A stretch of DNA of 64,000 nucleotides from Cohaesibacter sp. ES.047 (GCF_900215505.1 NZ_LT907844.1:1136001-1200000); one strand, 5' to 3'. Shown: positions 36,587 through 47,900, numbered from the stretch's first letter. Notes: generated from the sequence alone by a model not told the origin. A program made the numbers and translations.

Positions 36587-37216
36587 ATGAAACTCGACTC
36601 GAAACTTTTCGACTCCATCCGCATCAAGCCTGATGTAGATCGCAAGAAAAAGCAACAGGCAGCAGAAGTGTGCGAATGGCCTGGTTGTGAAAAAAAAGGC
36701 GGCTGCAAGGCTCCCAAGCGGGGAACTGCCAAGCGGGAATATCACAATTTCTGCGAAGTGCATGCCCGCGAATTCAATCGCAACTATAACTATTTCACCG
36801 GTATGGATGACGACGAGGCTGATACAGCAAAAGCCAGCACGGCAACGGGTGGTCGTCCGACCTGGGAAATGGGTGTCAACGCCTGGGGCAACGAAACCCA
36901 TCGAGCCGGAGCTGCGCGCGGCAAGAGCTGGGAAGCCAACGGATTTTCCGATGGAAGCAGCCAGCGCGCCGCAGAGCGTGCCAAACGTCGCTCCCGCCAT
37001 CAGAACCAGACCCGCAAGCTGCGCCCGCTTGAAGCCAAGGCGTTTGAAACACTCGGGCTGAGCCTGCCAGCGACATCTGACGATGTGAAGAAGGCTTACA
37101 AGCGTCTGCTAAAGGAAAACCATCCCGACCTCAACAAAGGGGATCGGGCTTGCGAGGAACGTCTTCAGGATGTGATCGCGGCCTACAATACCCTGAAGGC
37201 GGGTGGCTACTGCTGA
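36587..37216 (+). CDS. J-domain-containing protein
   Basis: A 209-residue cytoplasmic protein with a C-terminal J domain. The segment LGLSLPATSDDVKKAYKRLLKENHPDLNKGD (about residues 149-179) includes the HPD motif that stimulates DnaK ATPase. The N-terminal part is charged and contains CEWPGCEKKGGCKAP, with closely spaced cysteines and no clear fold. It is not DnaJ itself, as it lacks the G/F and zinc-finger regions. It sits between bolA and cobS-cobT, as in related genomes. A terminator follows. Confidence 0.9.
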   Translation: MKLDSKLFDSIRIKPDVDRKKKQQAAEVCEWPGCEKKGGCKAPKRGTAKREYHNFCEVHAREFNRNYNYFTGMDDDEADTAKASTATGGRPTWEMGVNAWGNETHRAGAARGKSWEANGFSDGSSQRAAERAKRRSRHQNQTRKLRPLEAKAFETLGLSLPATSDDVKKAYKRLLKENHPDLNKGDRACEERLQDVIAAYNTLKAGGYC

Positions 37217-37248
37217 TCGGAGTAGACCCGCTTAGCTCATGTGACATG

Positions 37249-37270
37249 AAGGCGGCTCTTGCCGCCTTTT
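37249..37270 (+). terminator. Rho-independent terminator after the J-domain gene
   Basis: AAGGCGGC-TCTT-GCCGCCTT is a perfect 8-base stem with a 4-base loop, ending in TT then CTCTTT. It lies 33 bases after the J-domain stop, so the next gene (cobS) probably has its own promoter. Confidence 0.85.
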
Positions 37271-37475
37271 CTCTTTGGTGATTAGCGAGCTGATCTGCGC
37301 TGTTCCTTCCACCGCCAGAAAAAACGCAAATTCTTCCTTTTCATTTCGGTCGGGATTGCTTTAAGTTGCGATTTCGTATGACCGAGCCATTCAAACGGGC
37401 CTTGGACGCTATGTCTTCAGCACCCCTTTGCTCCAGTGCAGCATCGGGCGAGCGGGCCTCATCCAGAGCAGTGCT

Positions 37476-38462
37476 ATGAATAAAATGAACGACGAGATTT
37501 CCAATTTGCCGGATACCGAAGTTTCCGTGCGCGACCTGTTTGGTATCGATGCGGATCTGAAGGTTCCTGCCTACAGCCAGACGTCTGATCATGTGCCGGA
37601 TCTGGATCCCGATTATCTGTTCGACAAGCAGACGACATTGGCCATTCTCGCCGGCTTTTCTCACAATCGTCGCGTGATGATCTCGGGCTATCATGGCACC
37701 GGTAAATCCTCTCACATCGAGCAGGTTGCAGCGCGGCTCAACTGGCCTTGCGTGCGCGTCAACCTCGACAGCCACATTTCCCGTATCGATCTGATCGGTA
37801 AGGATGCGATCGTGCTGAAGGATGGCATGCAGGTGACGGAATTCCGTGATGGTATTCTGCCATGGGCGCTTCAGAACAACGTCGCTCTGGTGTTCGACGA
37901 ATATGATGCCGGTCGTCCTGATGTTATGTTCGTTATTCAGCGCGTTCTCGAAGTCGCCGGTCGCCTGACACTTCTCGACCAGAATCGCGTTATTCGTCCG
38001 CACCCGTCCTTCCGCCTGTTTGCCACCGCCAACACGGTTGGCCTTGGCGATACGTCGGGTCTTTATCACGGCACGCAGCAGATCAACCAGGGCCAGATGG
38101 ACCGTTGGTCGATCGTCTCCACGCTCAACTATTTACCGCATGACAATGAAGTCAATATCGTGATGGCAAAGGTGAAGAGCCTTGTGGGCGATGATGGCAA
38201 GGACCGGGCGGACAAGATGGTGCGTGTGGCCGATCTGACAAGGAGTGCCTTCATGAACGGCGATCTGTCCACCGTCATGAGCCCGCGGACGGTGATCACA
38301 TGGGCCGAGAATGCCGACATCTTCGGCGATCTGGGCTTTGCGTTCCGCGTGACGTTCCTGAACAAGTGCGACGAGCTGGAACAGCCGCTGGTGGCCGAAT
38401 TCTATCAGCGTTGCTTCGGCGAGGAATTGCCCGAATCGTCTCTCAATATCGCGGTCAGCTGA
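37476..38462 (+). CDS. cobS: cobaltochelatase subunit CobS
   Basis: A 328-residue AAA+ ATPase subunit of aerobic cobaltochelatase, which with CobT powers cobalt insertion by CobN into hydrogenobyrinate diamide. Walker A is [11 protein letters not shown] (near residue 68), Walker B is [16 protein letters not shown] (near 137), and sensor regions follow in [14 protein letters not shown]. MoxR-like order is kept. The ATG at 37476 (MNKMND) gives usual family length. Followed by cobT with about 50 bases between. CobN is absent from the window. Confidence 0.94.
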   Translation: MNKMNDEISNLPDTEVSVRDLFGIDADLKVPAYSQTSDHVPDLDPDYLFDKQTTLAILAGFSHNRRVMISGYHGTGKSSHIEQVAARLNWPCVRVNLDSHISRIDLIGKDAIVLKDGMQVTEFRDGILPWALQNNVALVFDEYDAGRPDVMFVIQRVLEVAGRLTLLDQNRVIRPHPSFRLFATANTVGLGDTSGLYHGTQQINQGQMDRWSIVSTLNYLPHDNEVNIVMAKVKSLVGDDGKDRADKMVRVADLTRSAFMNGDLSTVMSPRTVITWAENADIFGDLGFAFRVTFLNKCDELEQPLVAEFYQRCFGEELPESSLNIAVS

Positions 38463-38511
38463 TCTCTGCCGCCCTTTGCCAACCTGACCTCATTGGCGGA
38501 ATGAACCATTC

Positions 38512-40413
38512 ATGACGACTAAAAGCCCATCCAAGTTCCGACCCCATGCCGACCCCAACGAGCGGTTCAAGCATTCGCTCAAGGGCACGCTCAAGGCGAT
38601 TGCCGGGCCGGTTGATCTTGATGTGCACTTCTCATCGGATCGGCCGATGCTTGTCTCGGGCCAAGCGCGTCTGCCCGAGCCACCACGGGCGCTGACGCCG
38701 GCGCGCGCGGCGATCTTAAGAGGGCAGGCGGACAGTCTCGCCTTGCGGGTTGCCTGTCATGATCCGCGTGTTCATTCAAAACATGCGCCGGATGGCGCTC
38801 GGGCGCGTGGTGTGTTCGATGCGGTTGAGCAGGCGCGGGTCGAGGCCGTCGGATCGCGTCAGATGACCGGGCTTGCAGGCAATCTCTCGGCCATGCTTGA
38901 GGATCGTTACAGCCGGTTGGTGACCAATGATTCTAGCCGGGTTGAAGAAGCCCCGCTGGATCATGTGCTGTCGCTTCTGGTGCGGGAAAAACTGACCGGA
39001 GCTGAAATTCCTGACTCTGCCCGTGCATTGGTGGATCAATGGCGCGACTGGGTGGAACAGACCGCTGCGGGCAGCCTTGATACGCTCGAGCAGAATATTG
39101 ATGACCAGGCGAAGTTCGCCCGCAGTCTGCGGCGCGTGCTGGCGGATCTCGATGTTGCCGATGATATGGGCGGCGAAGCCGAGGACAGCGAGGAAAATGC
39201 CGACGATCAGAATGACGACGGCGAGAATGAAAATTCCGAGAACAGCAGCGAGAACGAAGAAGCCACAGGCGGCGAGCAGGACCAGGAAGAAAATCTGGAA
39301 GCCAGCGCCGATGATCTTGAGTCGGGCGATTCGGAAGCTGAAGAGCAACTCAGTCAGGAGATGCAGGATCTCGATGAGATAGATGGTGACGAGTCCGGCG
39401 AATCCATGGCGCCTCAGGACTATGGCCGCAACGAACCTGACACCTCCTATCGCGTTTTCTCACGCGCCCATGACGAAATCATCCATGCAGAGGAACTGTG
39501 CGAATCAGCTGAGCTGGATCGCCTGCGCGGGCATCTCGACAAACAGCTGCAAAATTTGCATCAGGTTGTTGCACGGCTTGCCAACCGCCTGCAGCGCCGC
39601 TTGCTGGCACAGCAGAACCGCGGCTGGGATTTCGACCTTGAAGAAGGCCTGCTCGACACGGCGCGGTTGACCCGTGTCGTCACAGACCCAATGCGGCCGC
39701 TGTCGTTCAAGTGGGAGCAGGATACCGAGTTCCGCGACACGGTCGTGACGTTGCTGATTGACAATTCCGGCTCCATGCGTGGTCGGCCTATTTCCATTGC
39801 CGCGACCTGCGCCGATATTCTGGCGCGGACGCTGGAACGCTGCAATGTGAAGGTCGAGATCCTTGGCTTCACCACCAAAGCGTGGAAGGGTGGGCAGTCT
39901 CGCGAGGCGTGGCTACAGGCGGACAAACCGGCCAATCCGGGCCGCCTCAATGACCTCAGACACATTATCTACAAGTCTGCCGATAGCCCGTGGCGGCGGT
40001 CGCGGCGCAATCTTGGCCTGATGATGCGCGAGGGATTGCTCAAGGAGAATATCGACGGTGAGGCGCTCGATTGGGCGCACAAGCGCCTGCTGGGTCGTCC
40101 CGAGCAGCGCAAGATCCTGATGATGATCTCGGACGGCGCTCCGGTGGATGACAGCACCCTGTCAGTCAATCCGGGCAACTATCTTGAGAAGCATCTGCGC
40201 GAGGTGATCGAGGAAATCGAGACCCGTTCGCCGGTCAATCTGCTTGCCATCGGCATCGGGCATGATGTCACGCGCTATTATCGTCGGGCTCTGACGATCA
40301 TTGATGCCGAGGAGCTGGGCGGAGCGATGACCGAGAAGCTGGCGGAATTGTTCGACGAGAATGTCCAGCCTGCTCAGGACATGCAGGCGCGACGCCGAGT
40401 GCGGAGACGCTAG
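38512..40413 (+). CDS. cobT: cobaltochelatase subunit CobT
   Basis: A 633-residue subunit of aerobic cobaltochelatase. The N-terminal part is followed by a strongly acidic, low-complexity region (about residues 222-310: [16 protein letters not shown]...), then a C-terminal von Willebrand A domain with the MIDAS motif [15 protein letters not shown] near residue 416 and an [11 protein letters not shown] segment. CobT forms a ring with CobS. Acidic linkers are typical of CobT. Its stop (40411-40413) lies immediately before the GTG of the next gene. Confidence 0.95.
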   Translation: MTTKSPSKFRPHADPNERFKHSLKGTLKAIAGPVDLDVHFSSDRPMLVSGQARLPEPPRALTPARAAILRGQADSLALRVACHDPRVHSKHAPDGARARGVFDAVEQARVEAVGSRQMTGLAGNLSAMLEDRYSRLVTNDSSRVEEAPLDHVLSLLVREKLTGAEIPDSARALVDQWRDWVEQTAAGSLDTLEQNIDDQAKFARSLRRVLADLDVADDMGGEAEDSEENADDQNDDGENENSENSSENEEATGGEQDQEENLEASADDLESGDSEAEEQLSQEMQDLDEIDGDESGESMAPQDYGRNEPDTSYRVFSRAHDEIIHAEELCESAELDRLRGHLDKQLQNLHQVVARLANRLQRRLLAQQNRGWDFDLEEGLLDTARLTRVVTDPMRPLSFKWEQDTEFRDTVVTLLIDNSGSMRGRPISIAATCADILARTLERCNVKVEILGFTTKAWKGGQSREAWLQADKPANPGRLNDLRHIIYKSADSPWRRSRRNLGLMMREGLLKENIDGEALDWAHKRLLGRPEQRKILMMISDGAPVDDSTLSVNPGNYLEKHLREVIEEIETRSPVNLLAIGIGHDVTRYYRRALTIIDAEELGGAMTEKLAELFDENVQPAQDMQARRRVRRR

Positions 40414-40414
40414 G

Positions 40415-41473
40415 GTGCGTTCCGGGGCTTTCTTCCCCTTATCCCGTATTTGTTTTGCCCGTCACTTGTTGGGCGGCCTGCTGATTGGCGCGTCGGTCTT
40501 TAGCCTGTCGCGTGATGCGCATGCGCTTGACCAATTGCCAAAGCCTGCCCCCAAGCCACAGACCATTGCGGTTCGGGCCACAGAGCTGTCCTCCTTTGAC
40601 GGCTCGTTCGAGGCGGGAGAGACCTTCGGCAAGCTTGTCTGGCTTGGCGGGCTTGAACTCGAAAGCCCCGAGCCACTGTTTGGCGGCTTTTCGAGTTTGG
40701 CCTTTCTTGATCAGCAGACCTTTCTGGCGATTGGGGATAAGGGCACCGTGTTGAAGGCGCGGCTTGTCCATGCGGATGGTCGGCCTTCGGGGATCGATCA
40801 GGTGCGGTTTGGCTTTTTGCCCGGTCTGGACAGCCAATCGCCCCAATGGAAGCGTGATTCGGAAGGGTTTGATTTGCGCGGCGACGAGGCGCTCGTGAGC
40901 TTTGAGGGCGACGCCCGCGTCATGCGCTATGGTCTCATCAATGGCGAACCAAGACGGGTTCTGGGCAGATTGACCCTGAGTGATGATATCCGCTCCGTGA
41001 ACCATGCCAACAAGGGCTTGGAAACGGTTGCCGTTGCGCCGTCTGGCAGCCCGTTTGGCGGTTCGGTTTTCTTGATCAGTGAAGCGAGCCGCGATGGCCG
41101 TCTCTTGGGCTGGATCCTCTCGCCAGACGGTATCAAGAGTTTTTCTCTGCCTCAGAGCGGTGATCTTTTGGCGACGGATGCGGCTTTTACGGCTGACGGG
41201 GATTTGCTCGTTCTCGAACGCAGTTTCTCGCTTCTGGGTGGTCTGGTGATCCAGGTTCGGCGCGTGCGGGCGGCAGATCTCGCTCAAGGCCGGGTCGAGC
41301 GGATGGACCGTCTTTTGAGGGCCACGCTCACCTATGAGGTGGACAATATGGAGGGGCTGGCGGTTCAGACCCTGCCCGATGGGGCCAATGTCATCACCCT
41401 GATCTCGGATGACAATCTGAACGCCTTCCAGCGCACACTGCTGCTGCAGTTCCTGCTACCTGCCGGACAGTGA
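40415..41473 (+). CDS. esterase-like activity of phytase family protein
   Basis: A 352-residue exported protein. From the GTG at 40415, just after the cobT stop, the N-terminus has a hydrophobic stretch (LLGGLLIGASVFSL) and likely cleavage after DAHA. The mature protein has a beta-propeller-like pattern with GGFSSLAFLDQQTFLAIGDKG, SEGFDLRGDEALVSFEG, GLETVAVAPSG and the late YEVDNMEGLAVQTLPDGA, typical of the esterase-like-phytase family (PF13449). Biochemical role is not established for most members. It is a neighbour of cobT in several related genomes. The frame is open upstream within cobT but that part is shadow. Confidence 0.82.
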   Translation: MRSGAFFPLSRICFARHLLGGLLIGASVFSLSRDAHALDQLPKPAPKPQTIAVRATELSSFDGSFEAGETFGKLVWLGGLELESPEPLFGGFSSLAFLDQQTFLAIGDKGTVLKARLVHADGRPSGIDQVRFGFLPGLDSQSPQWKRDSEGFDLRGDEALVSFEGDARVMRYGLINGEPRRVLGRLTLSDDIRSVNHANKGLETVAVAPSGSPFGGSVFLISEASRDGRLLGWILSPDGIKSFSLPQSGDLLATDAAFTADGDLLVLERSFSLLGGLVIQVRRVRAADLAQGRVERMDRLLRATLTYEVDNMEGLAVQTLPDGANVITLISDDNLNAFQRTLLLQFLLPAGQ

Positions 41474-41488
41474 GTCCGGTTGTGAAAA

Positions 41489-41512
41489 CGGCCCGAGGCT
41501 GATGCCGGGCCG
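41489..41512 (+). terminator. Possible terminator after the phytase-like gene
   Basis: CGGCCCG-N10-CGGGCCG gives a 7-base GC stem, followed by CTTGTTGCTTTCC. The T tract is weak. Convergent genes end on both sides (stops at 41473 and 41559), so it may serve either. Confidence 0.5.
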
Positions 41513-41558
41513 CTTGTTGCTTTCCTGTTGATTATTCAGGCCGATCTTGGGGCTCGTT

Positions 41559-42197
41559 TTAGGCCGTCGCCGCGTTGAGTGCGTCATTGCGCGAACGCAG
41601 CATACGGTAGGGGGCAAGGACAAAGAGCGAGACCGTCATCTTGACCAGATAGTCGCCCACGGCCCAACTAAGCCAGCGCGGTGCTTCAAGGCTTGCAAGC
41701 CCGAGGAACGGGGCTGGGTCAGACGGGAAGCTGTCGGGAGTGAAGCCAAATCCGATATCGAGAATGGTGAAGGCCATAGCAAAGCTGATGCCGAAGAAGA
41801 TCACCGTATCGATGATGGATCCCAGAAAAGACGAGGTCAGCGGAGCCTTCCACCATGCATCGCGGCGCAGGCGGTTGAAGATAAAGATGTCGAGCATCTG
41901 GGCAACAAGGAAAGCTGAGCCAGACGCGATGGCGATGCGCGGGGTGGCGAGCCAGATCGACAGAATGACCGCGATGGCAAAACCGGCAAGCACCACAAGG
42001 CGGGCCGAACTGGGGCCGAATTTCCGGTTGGTCAGGTCTGTGACCAGAAAGGCGACCGGATAGGTGAAAGCCCCCCAGGTGAGAAGATCCTGAAGGCCGA
42101 ACGGCTCAAAAGGGAATTGTACGAGATAGTTGGACGCCGCAACGACGCCGACCATGGCCAGAATGGCCAGACCAAGGGAAGAACGAGAAGCAACCAT
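41559..42197 (-). CDS. queuosine precursor transporter (YhhQ/VUT family)
   Basis: A 212-residue inner-membrane protein with about six hydrophobic segments. The family features are YLVQFP near residue 24, the loop WGAFTYPVAFLVTDLTNRKFGP, and FLVAQMLDIFIFNRLRR, which match the COG1738/YhhQ vitamin-uptake-like transporters shown in E. coli to take up queuine precursors (preQ0/preQ1). The ATG follows AGGAGGGTGACAT. No preQ1 riboswitch was recognisable in its leader. The genome also has gluQ, a queuosine-modifying step, at the window start. Confidence 0.86.
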   Translation of the reverse strand: MVASRSSLGLAILAMVGVVAASNYLVQFPFEPFGLQDLLTWGAFTYPVAFLVTDLTNRKFGPSSARLVVLAGFAIAVILSIWLATPRIAIASGSAFLVAQMLDIFIFNRLRRDAWWKAPLTSSFLGSIIDTVIFFGISFAMAFTILDIGFGFTPDSFPSDPAPFLGLASLEAPRWLSWAVGDYLVKMTVSLFVLAPYRMLRSRNDALNAATA

Positions 42198-42308
42198 ATG
42201 TCACCCTCCTATGTTGGCTGCGGATGGGAAGATAGCCCAAGGCAGCGTTGAAGCGAGATGGGCCGCTGTGGACCCCATTGCTTGCCGGACATGAATGTCA
42301 GCAAATAC

Positions 42309-42336
42309 AAAAACAGCGCCTGCGGGCGCTGTTTTT
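42309..42336 (-). terminator. Rho-independent terminator of rpmB
   Basis: AAAAACAGCGCC-TGCG-GGCGCTGTTTTT is a perfect 12-base stem with flanking A and T tracts. On the minus strand it lies about 40 bases after the rpmB stop and ends in a T run; the symmetrical tracts mean it could work in both directions. Confidence 0.93.
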
Positions 42337-42378
42337 ATCTGTTGGCACGAAAGTGCCGATCACAAAGCGAAGCAGGGA

Positions 42379-42666
42379 TCAGGAAACTGCCTGAGCCCGT
42401 TCGATTTTGCGTTTGATCTGCAGAGCGTTGTCAGACAGATCAGTGTTCTTGGCTTTGGCCAGAAAGGCATCAAGGCCGCCACGATGCTCAACAGACCGCA
42501 AAGCGTGAGCGCTAACGCGCATCTTAACGCCGGTGCCGAGGGTTTCGCTCAGCAGAGTCACATTCACCAGATTTGGCAGAAAGCGACGACGGGTTCTGTT
42601 TTTTGCGTGGCTGACGTTGTTACCGGACTGAACGCCTTTGCCGGTCAGTTCACAGCGACGTGCCAT
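42379..42666 (-). CDS. rpmB: 50S ribosomal protein L28
   Basis: A 95-residue ribosomal protein starting [28 protein letters not shown], the standard L28 N-terminus, with [21 protein letters not shown] in the middle. The C-terminal extension is typical of alphaproteobacterial L28. It is monocistronic with its own terminator. In related genomes it lies next to the DUF3108 gene and the Suv3-like helicase, as here. Confidence 0.97.
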   Translation of the reverse strand: MARRCELTGKGVQSGNNVSHAKNRTRRRFLPNLVNVTLLSETLGTGVKMRVSAHALRSVEHRGGLDAFLAKAKNTDLSDNALQIKRKIERAQAVS

Positions 42667-43165
42667 GGAATATCCCTCACAAATTATTAGGACGCCAACT
42701 GGCGCCCGCCCATTTCATATTCTGTGTCCAACCAGTCTACAGGCAGCAGATTGGCGGAAAGTCGCCTCGGTATAGTGATGATAGCCGCGCGCGTCAAGCG
42801 TTTCTGCCGCCATTGCTGCGCATCTTTTCATGAATCTGCCCGAATTTCCGCATATCCAAAGAAGATACGGGAAAAGACAGTGCACAAGATCGCGCGGATC
42901 TGTGTTGAACAGAGCCGATATACCAGCCAGGACAGGCACAAGGCGAGCAAATATAGCGCTTGATCCACCGCTGATCAAAATTTTCTGTAGAAGGGCCCTG
43001 CTTGCAATTTATTAACCATATGTGGCGAAAGTGGTGGTGTGAAAGTAAGCGTCGTCGATGAGTTCATGAAGGTGTGACCGCTTCGTTTGTGTGGCGAAGA
43101 TCGGTTTCTCATGGGCTTTAACGCGTGTGGTCTTGTGTCTGTCTTTAGGGATTTGAGGACAAAAA
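42667..43165. other. Divergent intergenic region between rpmB and the DUF3108 gene
   Basis: About 500 bases that should carry the promoters of rpmB (minus) and of the DUF3108 gene (plus). Open frames of about 80-110 codons on both strands overlap each other and show no ribosome sites or family features, so I do not call them. An AT-rich stretch lies around 42990-43020. Nothing else recognised. Confidence 0.4.
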
Positions 43166-44029
43166 ATGCCGATCTGGAAGCATGTTCCCTCTCGTGGTAA
43201 GCCATTGCTGCCTTCCTTTGGATGGGGAACGGTTCGTCCTGCCATGGTGGGACTTGGTCTGATTGCTGGCGTTGTCGGCTGGGGGCAGAGTGCCCACGCA
43301 ACGCAGATCGATGCCCGGTTCGGCATTTCGATCGCCGGAATTCCTGTGGGCAGCGGCACTGTGAAGGCGAGCGTGAATGGCCGCAATTATTCCATCGATG
43401 GCTATGCCAAGACGAGCGGCATTTCCAGACTGTTCATCAACAGCAAGGGCCGTGCGATTTCCAAGGGCAGATTCAGGGGTGCCAAGTCGTTGCCGTCGAT
43501 GTATGCACTCAATTCCCGCGAGGACAAGATCCACAATGTGGTGCAGATCGCGATGCATTCGGGCAATGTCAGCAAGTTTTCTGCGTCGCCGCCCGTGTCC
43601 AGGCATTCTGATCGTATTCCGCTGAAGCGCGTTCATACGCGCGGTATCATTGATCCCATGAGCGGCCTGTTGATGTCGGTGAAATCCAAGAAGCACCGGG
43701 TTGGCAAATCAGTTTGTGATCGTACGGTGCGGATGTTCGATGGGCGCTGGCGCTACAATTTCGAGCTTTTCTATAAAGGCACCGAGGAAATTCGCCAGTC
43801 GGACGGGAAGGGCTATGTCGGTCCCGTGACCCGCTGTGGTGCACGGATGCGCTTTGTTGCAGGCCACAGGCCGAACAAGAAGAGCACCAAATTTATGGAG
43901 AACAACAAGGATATCGAAGCCTGGTTTGTTCCGGTCGGTGATGATCCGGTTGTCGCGGTCTATCGCTTGCAGGTTGGCACCATGGTTGGACGCATGGTGC
44001 TTGAGGCCAAGGAGCTGGAGATCAACTAG
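43166..44029 (+). CDS. DUF3108 domain-containing exported protein
   Basis: A 287-residue protein. The N-terminus has a hydrophobic stretch (MVGLGLIAGVVGWGQSAHA) that looks like a signal peptide with cleavage after AHA. The DUF3108 domain begins IDARFGISIAGIPVGSGTVKASVNGRNYSIDGYAKTSG and includes DPMSGLLMSV and VCDRTVRMFDGRWRYNFEL. The function of the family is not known; it is conserved next to rpmB and the helicase gene in Hyphomicrobiales. A terminator follows at 44132. Length is normal for the family. Confidence 0.88.
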   Translation: MPIWKHVPSRGKPLLPSFGWGTVRPAMVGLGLIAGVVGWGQSAHATQIDARFGISIAGIPVGSGTVKASVNGRNYSIDGYAKTSGISRLFINSKGRAISKGRFRGAKSLPSMYALNSREDKIHNVVQIAMHSGNVSKFSASPPVSRHSDRIPLKRVHTRGIIDPMSGLLMSVKSKKHRVGKSVCDRTVRMFDGRWRYNFELFYKGTEEIRQSDGKGYVGPVTRCGARMRFVAGHRPNKKSTKFMENNKDIEAWFVPVGDDPVVAVYRLQVGTMVGRMVLEAKELEIN

Positions 44030-44131
44030 GTTGATTCCAATGCTCGCCGTTTTCCGGAGCGGGTCTGATCGCTGTTGTTCGAGCGAACCATGTCGGCCTT
44101 GAGCCGAGCGATTGTCATTTACCTATTTATG

Positions 44132-44158
44132 AAAAGGGGGCCTTGAGCCCTCTTTTTT
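44132..44158 (+). terminator. Rho-independent terminator of the DUF3108 gene
   Basis: AGGGGGC-CTTGA-GCCCTCT with flanking A and TTTTTT tracts, about 100 bases after the DUF3108 stop on the same strand. One base in the stem is mismatched or bulged. Confidence 0.85.
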
Positions 44159-44968
44159 GTTGCCCGGAGGTCTGGCATTGTCAGGCTGGCACAGGCATAT
44201 AGTCTCTAGCGTCGCGCTGCCTATTCACGCATGGCGTTGATCGTCAGTGCGACGGGTTCGTGCTGAGGGGCAGCTCTCTCATAGCCTTCTCACTTGTGCC
44301 AAAATGGCTCAGAAGATTAACAAGATGCCTTTGGGGCAGAAGTGCGCTGTGGTGGCTATTGAAGCCGCCGTCCAGATGCTGCAACCGATCAGTTGTCAGT
44401 ATCTAGATATAGAGGAAACAAAATGGGAACATAGCTCCATGTTCGATTCGTGCAGCGTTTGTTCCTTCCCTGTTCAACAGGTTAATTCTCCGCTCGTTTG
44501 TGGTTCAAGTGACGTTAACACTCTGAAAAGACGCTTCCGTCTCAGATTGGACCGGAATGATTAACGGGCCGGGTCTTTGGTGCCACTGTGATTGGAACTG
44601 AGCATCAGGCGTCCTTTCTTGGTGCGCCAAATCTGGTGGCTATGGTTGACAAGATATCTATCTGTTGTGAGAACATAGCAAGAACTGTTAAGAGTCACCG
44701 ATTCGGCCCTGATTCGTTCGAGACTCGTTCTATTTATTAACGACATCCTTTTGCTCTTTTCGGAACAGAGGGTCTGATTGTCGCCTTGCTGTGTTGCAAG
44801 GATGTCCTGAAACCGGAATAAAGCGCTCAACATTGCGGCACGGGGTTGCCATACCGGCTTTGTCTCTGGGATAAAGAATCAACTGACGCGCTACGGGCGC
44901 GCGACAAACTGTTATCAGAGCCGGCACCCTGTTGCGCGCCGGCTCCGACGAGAGGCCCATGGCACCTC
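44159..44968. other. Long intergenic region upstream of the Suv3-like helicase gene
   Basis: About 810 bases between a terminator and the helicase start, unusually long here. Composition is less GC-rich than the flanking genes around 44400-44770. Two open frames (44247-44564 on plus, 105 codons; 44561-44833 on minus, 90 codons) lack good ribosome sites and resemble nothing I know. They could be decayed genes or just chance frames. A regulatory RNA or remote promoter is possible. Confidence 0.4.
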
Positions 44969-47900
44969 ATGACAAAACAAAAAGACACCTCGTCTCCCTT
45001 TGCATCGCTGGCCGGTCTTGCTGATGCGCTGAAATCAGAAGCGCAAGAGGCCGAGGAACGCGCTCGGCGCAAGGCGCGGGAAGAGGCGCTCAAAGCCGCG
45101 GAACGCGAAGCCCTTGCCAGAAAAGATGCGGATGGATCGAAGGATGGCGCCCGGCGGTCTCCCCTGTTCGATGACCAGGGGCGGGATGATGGCTTTGCGG
45201 GCATTGAAGCTGAATTGTTGCGTCATGCCGAAGAGCTCAAGGCAGCGGATGGCAACGGAACGCATGGGCAGGCCTCTGGGCCAGAGAACCGATCACCCCC
45301 CCGATCCGACATCCCGTCCCAATCGGCACCCCAATCGAAATCCAAAACGCCCCTCAAGGCAAGAAGCGAGGCTGCTCAGCCGCGCAAAAGTCGCTCCGAG
45401 ACCTTGCGGGATCAGGAAGCTCTGAAGGCGCCGGGTTGGGTGGATGATTTTGGGTCCCTCGCGGCTCATCCCAAAACCACCGGGCGGGTTCATGCCATTT
45501 TGGGACCAACCAACACCGGCAAGACCTATATGGCAATTGAGCGGATGGTGTCTCACTCGTCCGGCATCATCGGACTGCCTTTGCGGCTGCTTGCGCGAGA
45601 GGTCTATGGAAAGGTGGTGCAACGGGTCGGGCCTGAGCTCGTGGCGTTGCATACTGGTGAGGAGCGGATCGTCCCCAAGAGTGCGCGCTATCATGTCTGC
45701 ACCGTCGAGGCGATGCCTGCCTATGTCGATGTGGCCTTTGTCGCCATTGACGAGGTCCAGTTGGCGGCCGATTTCGAGCGCGGTCATGTCTTCACCGACC
45801 GTATTCTGCATTTGCGCGGGCGCGAAGAGACGTTGCTGCTCGGGGCTGCGACCATGAAGCCGCTGATCCAGCATCTTTTGCCTGATGCGATGATCACCTC
45901 GCGCCCCAGAATGTCCCAACTCACCTATATGGGCAGCAAGAAGCTCTCTCGCTTGCCGCGCCGCTCTGCCGTGGTGACCTTTTCGGTCAATGACGTGTAT
46001 GCCATCGCAGAACTGGTGCGTCGCCAGAAGGGGGGCGCTGCCGTCGTGATGGGCAGCCTTTCGCCGCGAACGCGCAATGCGCAGGTCGAGCTGTTTCAGA
46101 ATGGCGATGTCGAGCATCTGATTGCGACGGACGCGATCGGCATGGGGCTCAATCTCGATCTTGATCACGTGGCCTTTGCGGCGGAGAAGAAATTCGACGG
46201 CTTCCAGCATCGCCGTCTGACTGCGGCTGAGCTGGCTCAGATTGCCGGCCGGGCAGGGCGCCACACGCGCGATGGCACGTTTGGGGTCACCGGAAGGGTG
46301 GCACCGTTCGAGGATGAACTGGTCGAGCAGCTCGAAACCCATGTCTTCCAGCCGATCAAGATGATGCAATGGCGCAACCGCCTGCTCGATTTCGAAAGCT
46401 ACAGCGATCTCATTGCCTCGTTGGAAATGGCACCGGGCAAGGTGGGGTTGACCAAATCCCTACCAGCGAGCGATCTTCAGGCGCTCGAGCTTCTTTACAA
46501 GAATCGCGATATTCAGCGTCGCGCCTGCGATCCGGAGCGGCTCAAGCTGCTTTGGGATGTCTGCCAGGTGCCGGACTATCGCAAGATCGCACCAACGAAT
46601 CATGCCGAGCTGATCGGGATCCTTTTTCAGCAATTGGACGACCGAGGCGTTTTGTCGCGTGATTGGCTTGCTGCACAAATCGCCTATGCGGATAGAATTG
46701 ATGGCGGCATTGACACACTTGCACACAGAATCGCACATATTCGCACGTGGACATTTGTCGCCAACAAAAAGGGGTGGCTAGATGATCCCCTTTTGTGGCA
46801 AGAGAAGACCCGAGCTGTTGAGGACCGCCTTTCGGATGCCTTGCACGAGCGGCTCACCAAGCGCTTTATTGATAGGCGCACAAGTGTTTTGATGAAACGT
46901 CTGAGAGAAAAAGCAATGCTCGAAGCGGAAATTACCCCTACCGGTGATGTGCTGGTCGAAGGTCAGCATGTTGGTCAATTGCAAGGGTTTCGCTTTGCGC
47001 CCGATGTGAGTGCTGAAGGCAATGATGCCAAAGCCATTCATGCCGCAGCGCAGAAAGTTCTGTCTGTCGAATTCGAGAGCAGATCGGAAAAAATCGCAGG
47101 AGCGGCGAACGATCAGTTCCTGCTGTCCGGAGATGGTTTGTTGCGCTGGCAAGGTGCGCCGATCGCCAAGCTTGTGGCCGGGGATTCTATCCTCAAGCCG
47201 CGGTTGATGGTGCTCGCGGACGAAGGCCTCACGGGTGCAGCGCTGGAGAATGTCCAGTCGCGCATAAACCTGTGGCTCAACAATCATATCAATCTGCTCC
47301 TACAGCCGCTGGTCGATCTGTCCAGTGCTGAGGAACTGGATGGAATCGCCAAGGGTTTGGCGTTCCAACTCGTTGAAAACCTTGGTATTCTTGATCGCCG
47401 TAAGGTGTCAGAAGAGGTGCGGTCTCTGGATCAGGATGCCCGCGCTTCCTTGCGTAAATTCGGCGTTCGGTTCGGGGCCTATCACATCTATATTCCGGTT
47501 CTGCTGAAGCCTGCGCCCAGCACCATGCTGGTGATGATGTGGGCGCTTCACCATGGCGGCCTCGAGCAGGATGGCATTGTCGAGGTGCCACAGCTTTCTG
47601 CTTCTGGTCGCACATCCATTCCGGTCAACGAATCCATCGCCCCCGAGCTCTACAAGACGGTCGGGTTCGGCGTTTATGGCAAGCGTGCCGTTCGGATCGA
47701 TATTCTGGAACGTCTGGCAGATCTGATCCGTCCGCTGCTGAGCTGGCGGCCCACTGAAGATGCCTCCGAGCCACCCGAAGGCGTGATGGATCGCGGCTTC
47801 ACGGTGACCGTTGCGATGACCTCGCTTCTTGGATGCGCAGGAGAAGATTTCTCCACCATTCTCAGGTCTCTTGGCTACCGTCTTGAGCGCCGTAAGGTCG

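Noticed and set aside
42198..42298. preQ1 riboswitch before the queuosine-precursor transporter
   Set aside because: No preQ1-I or preQ1-II consensus could be folded in the leader, so it was not called.
42715..42978. 87-codon minus-strand ORF upstream of rpmB
   Set aside because: Overlapping frames on both strands, no ribosome site, no similarity; likely noncoding.
45293..46369. 358-codon minus-strand ORF inside the helicase gene
   Set aside because: Overlaps the conserved helicase core and shows no features of its own.
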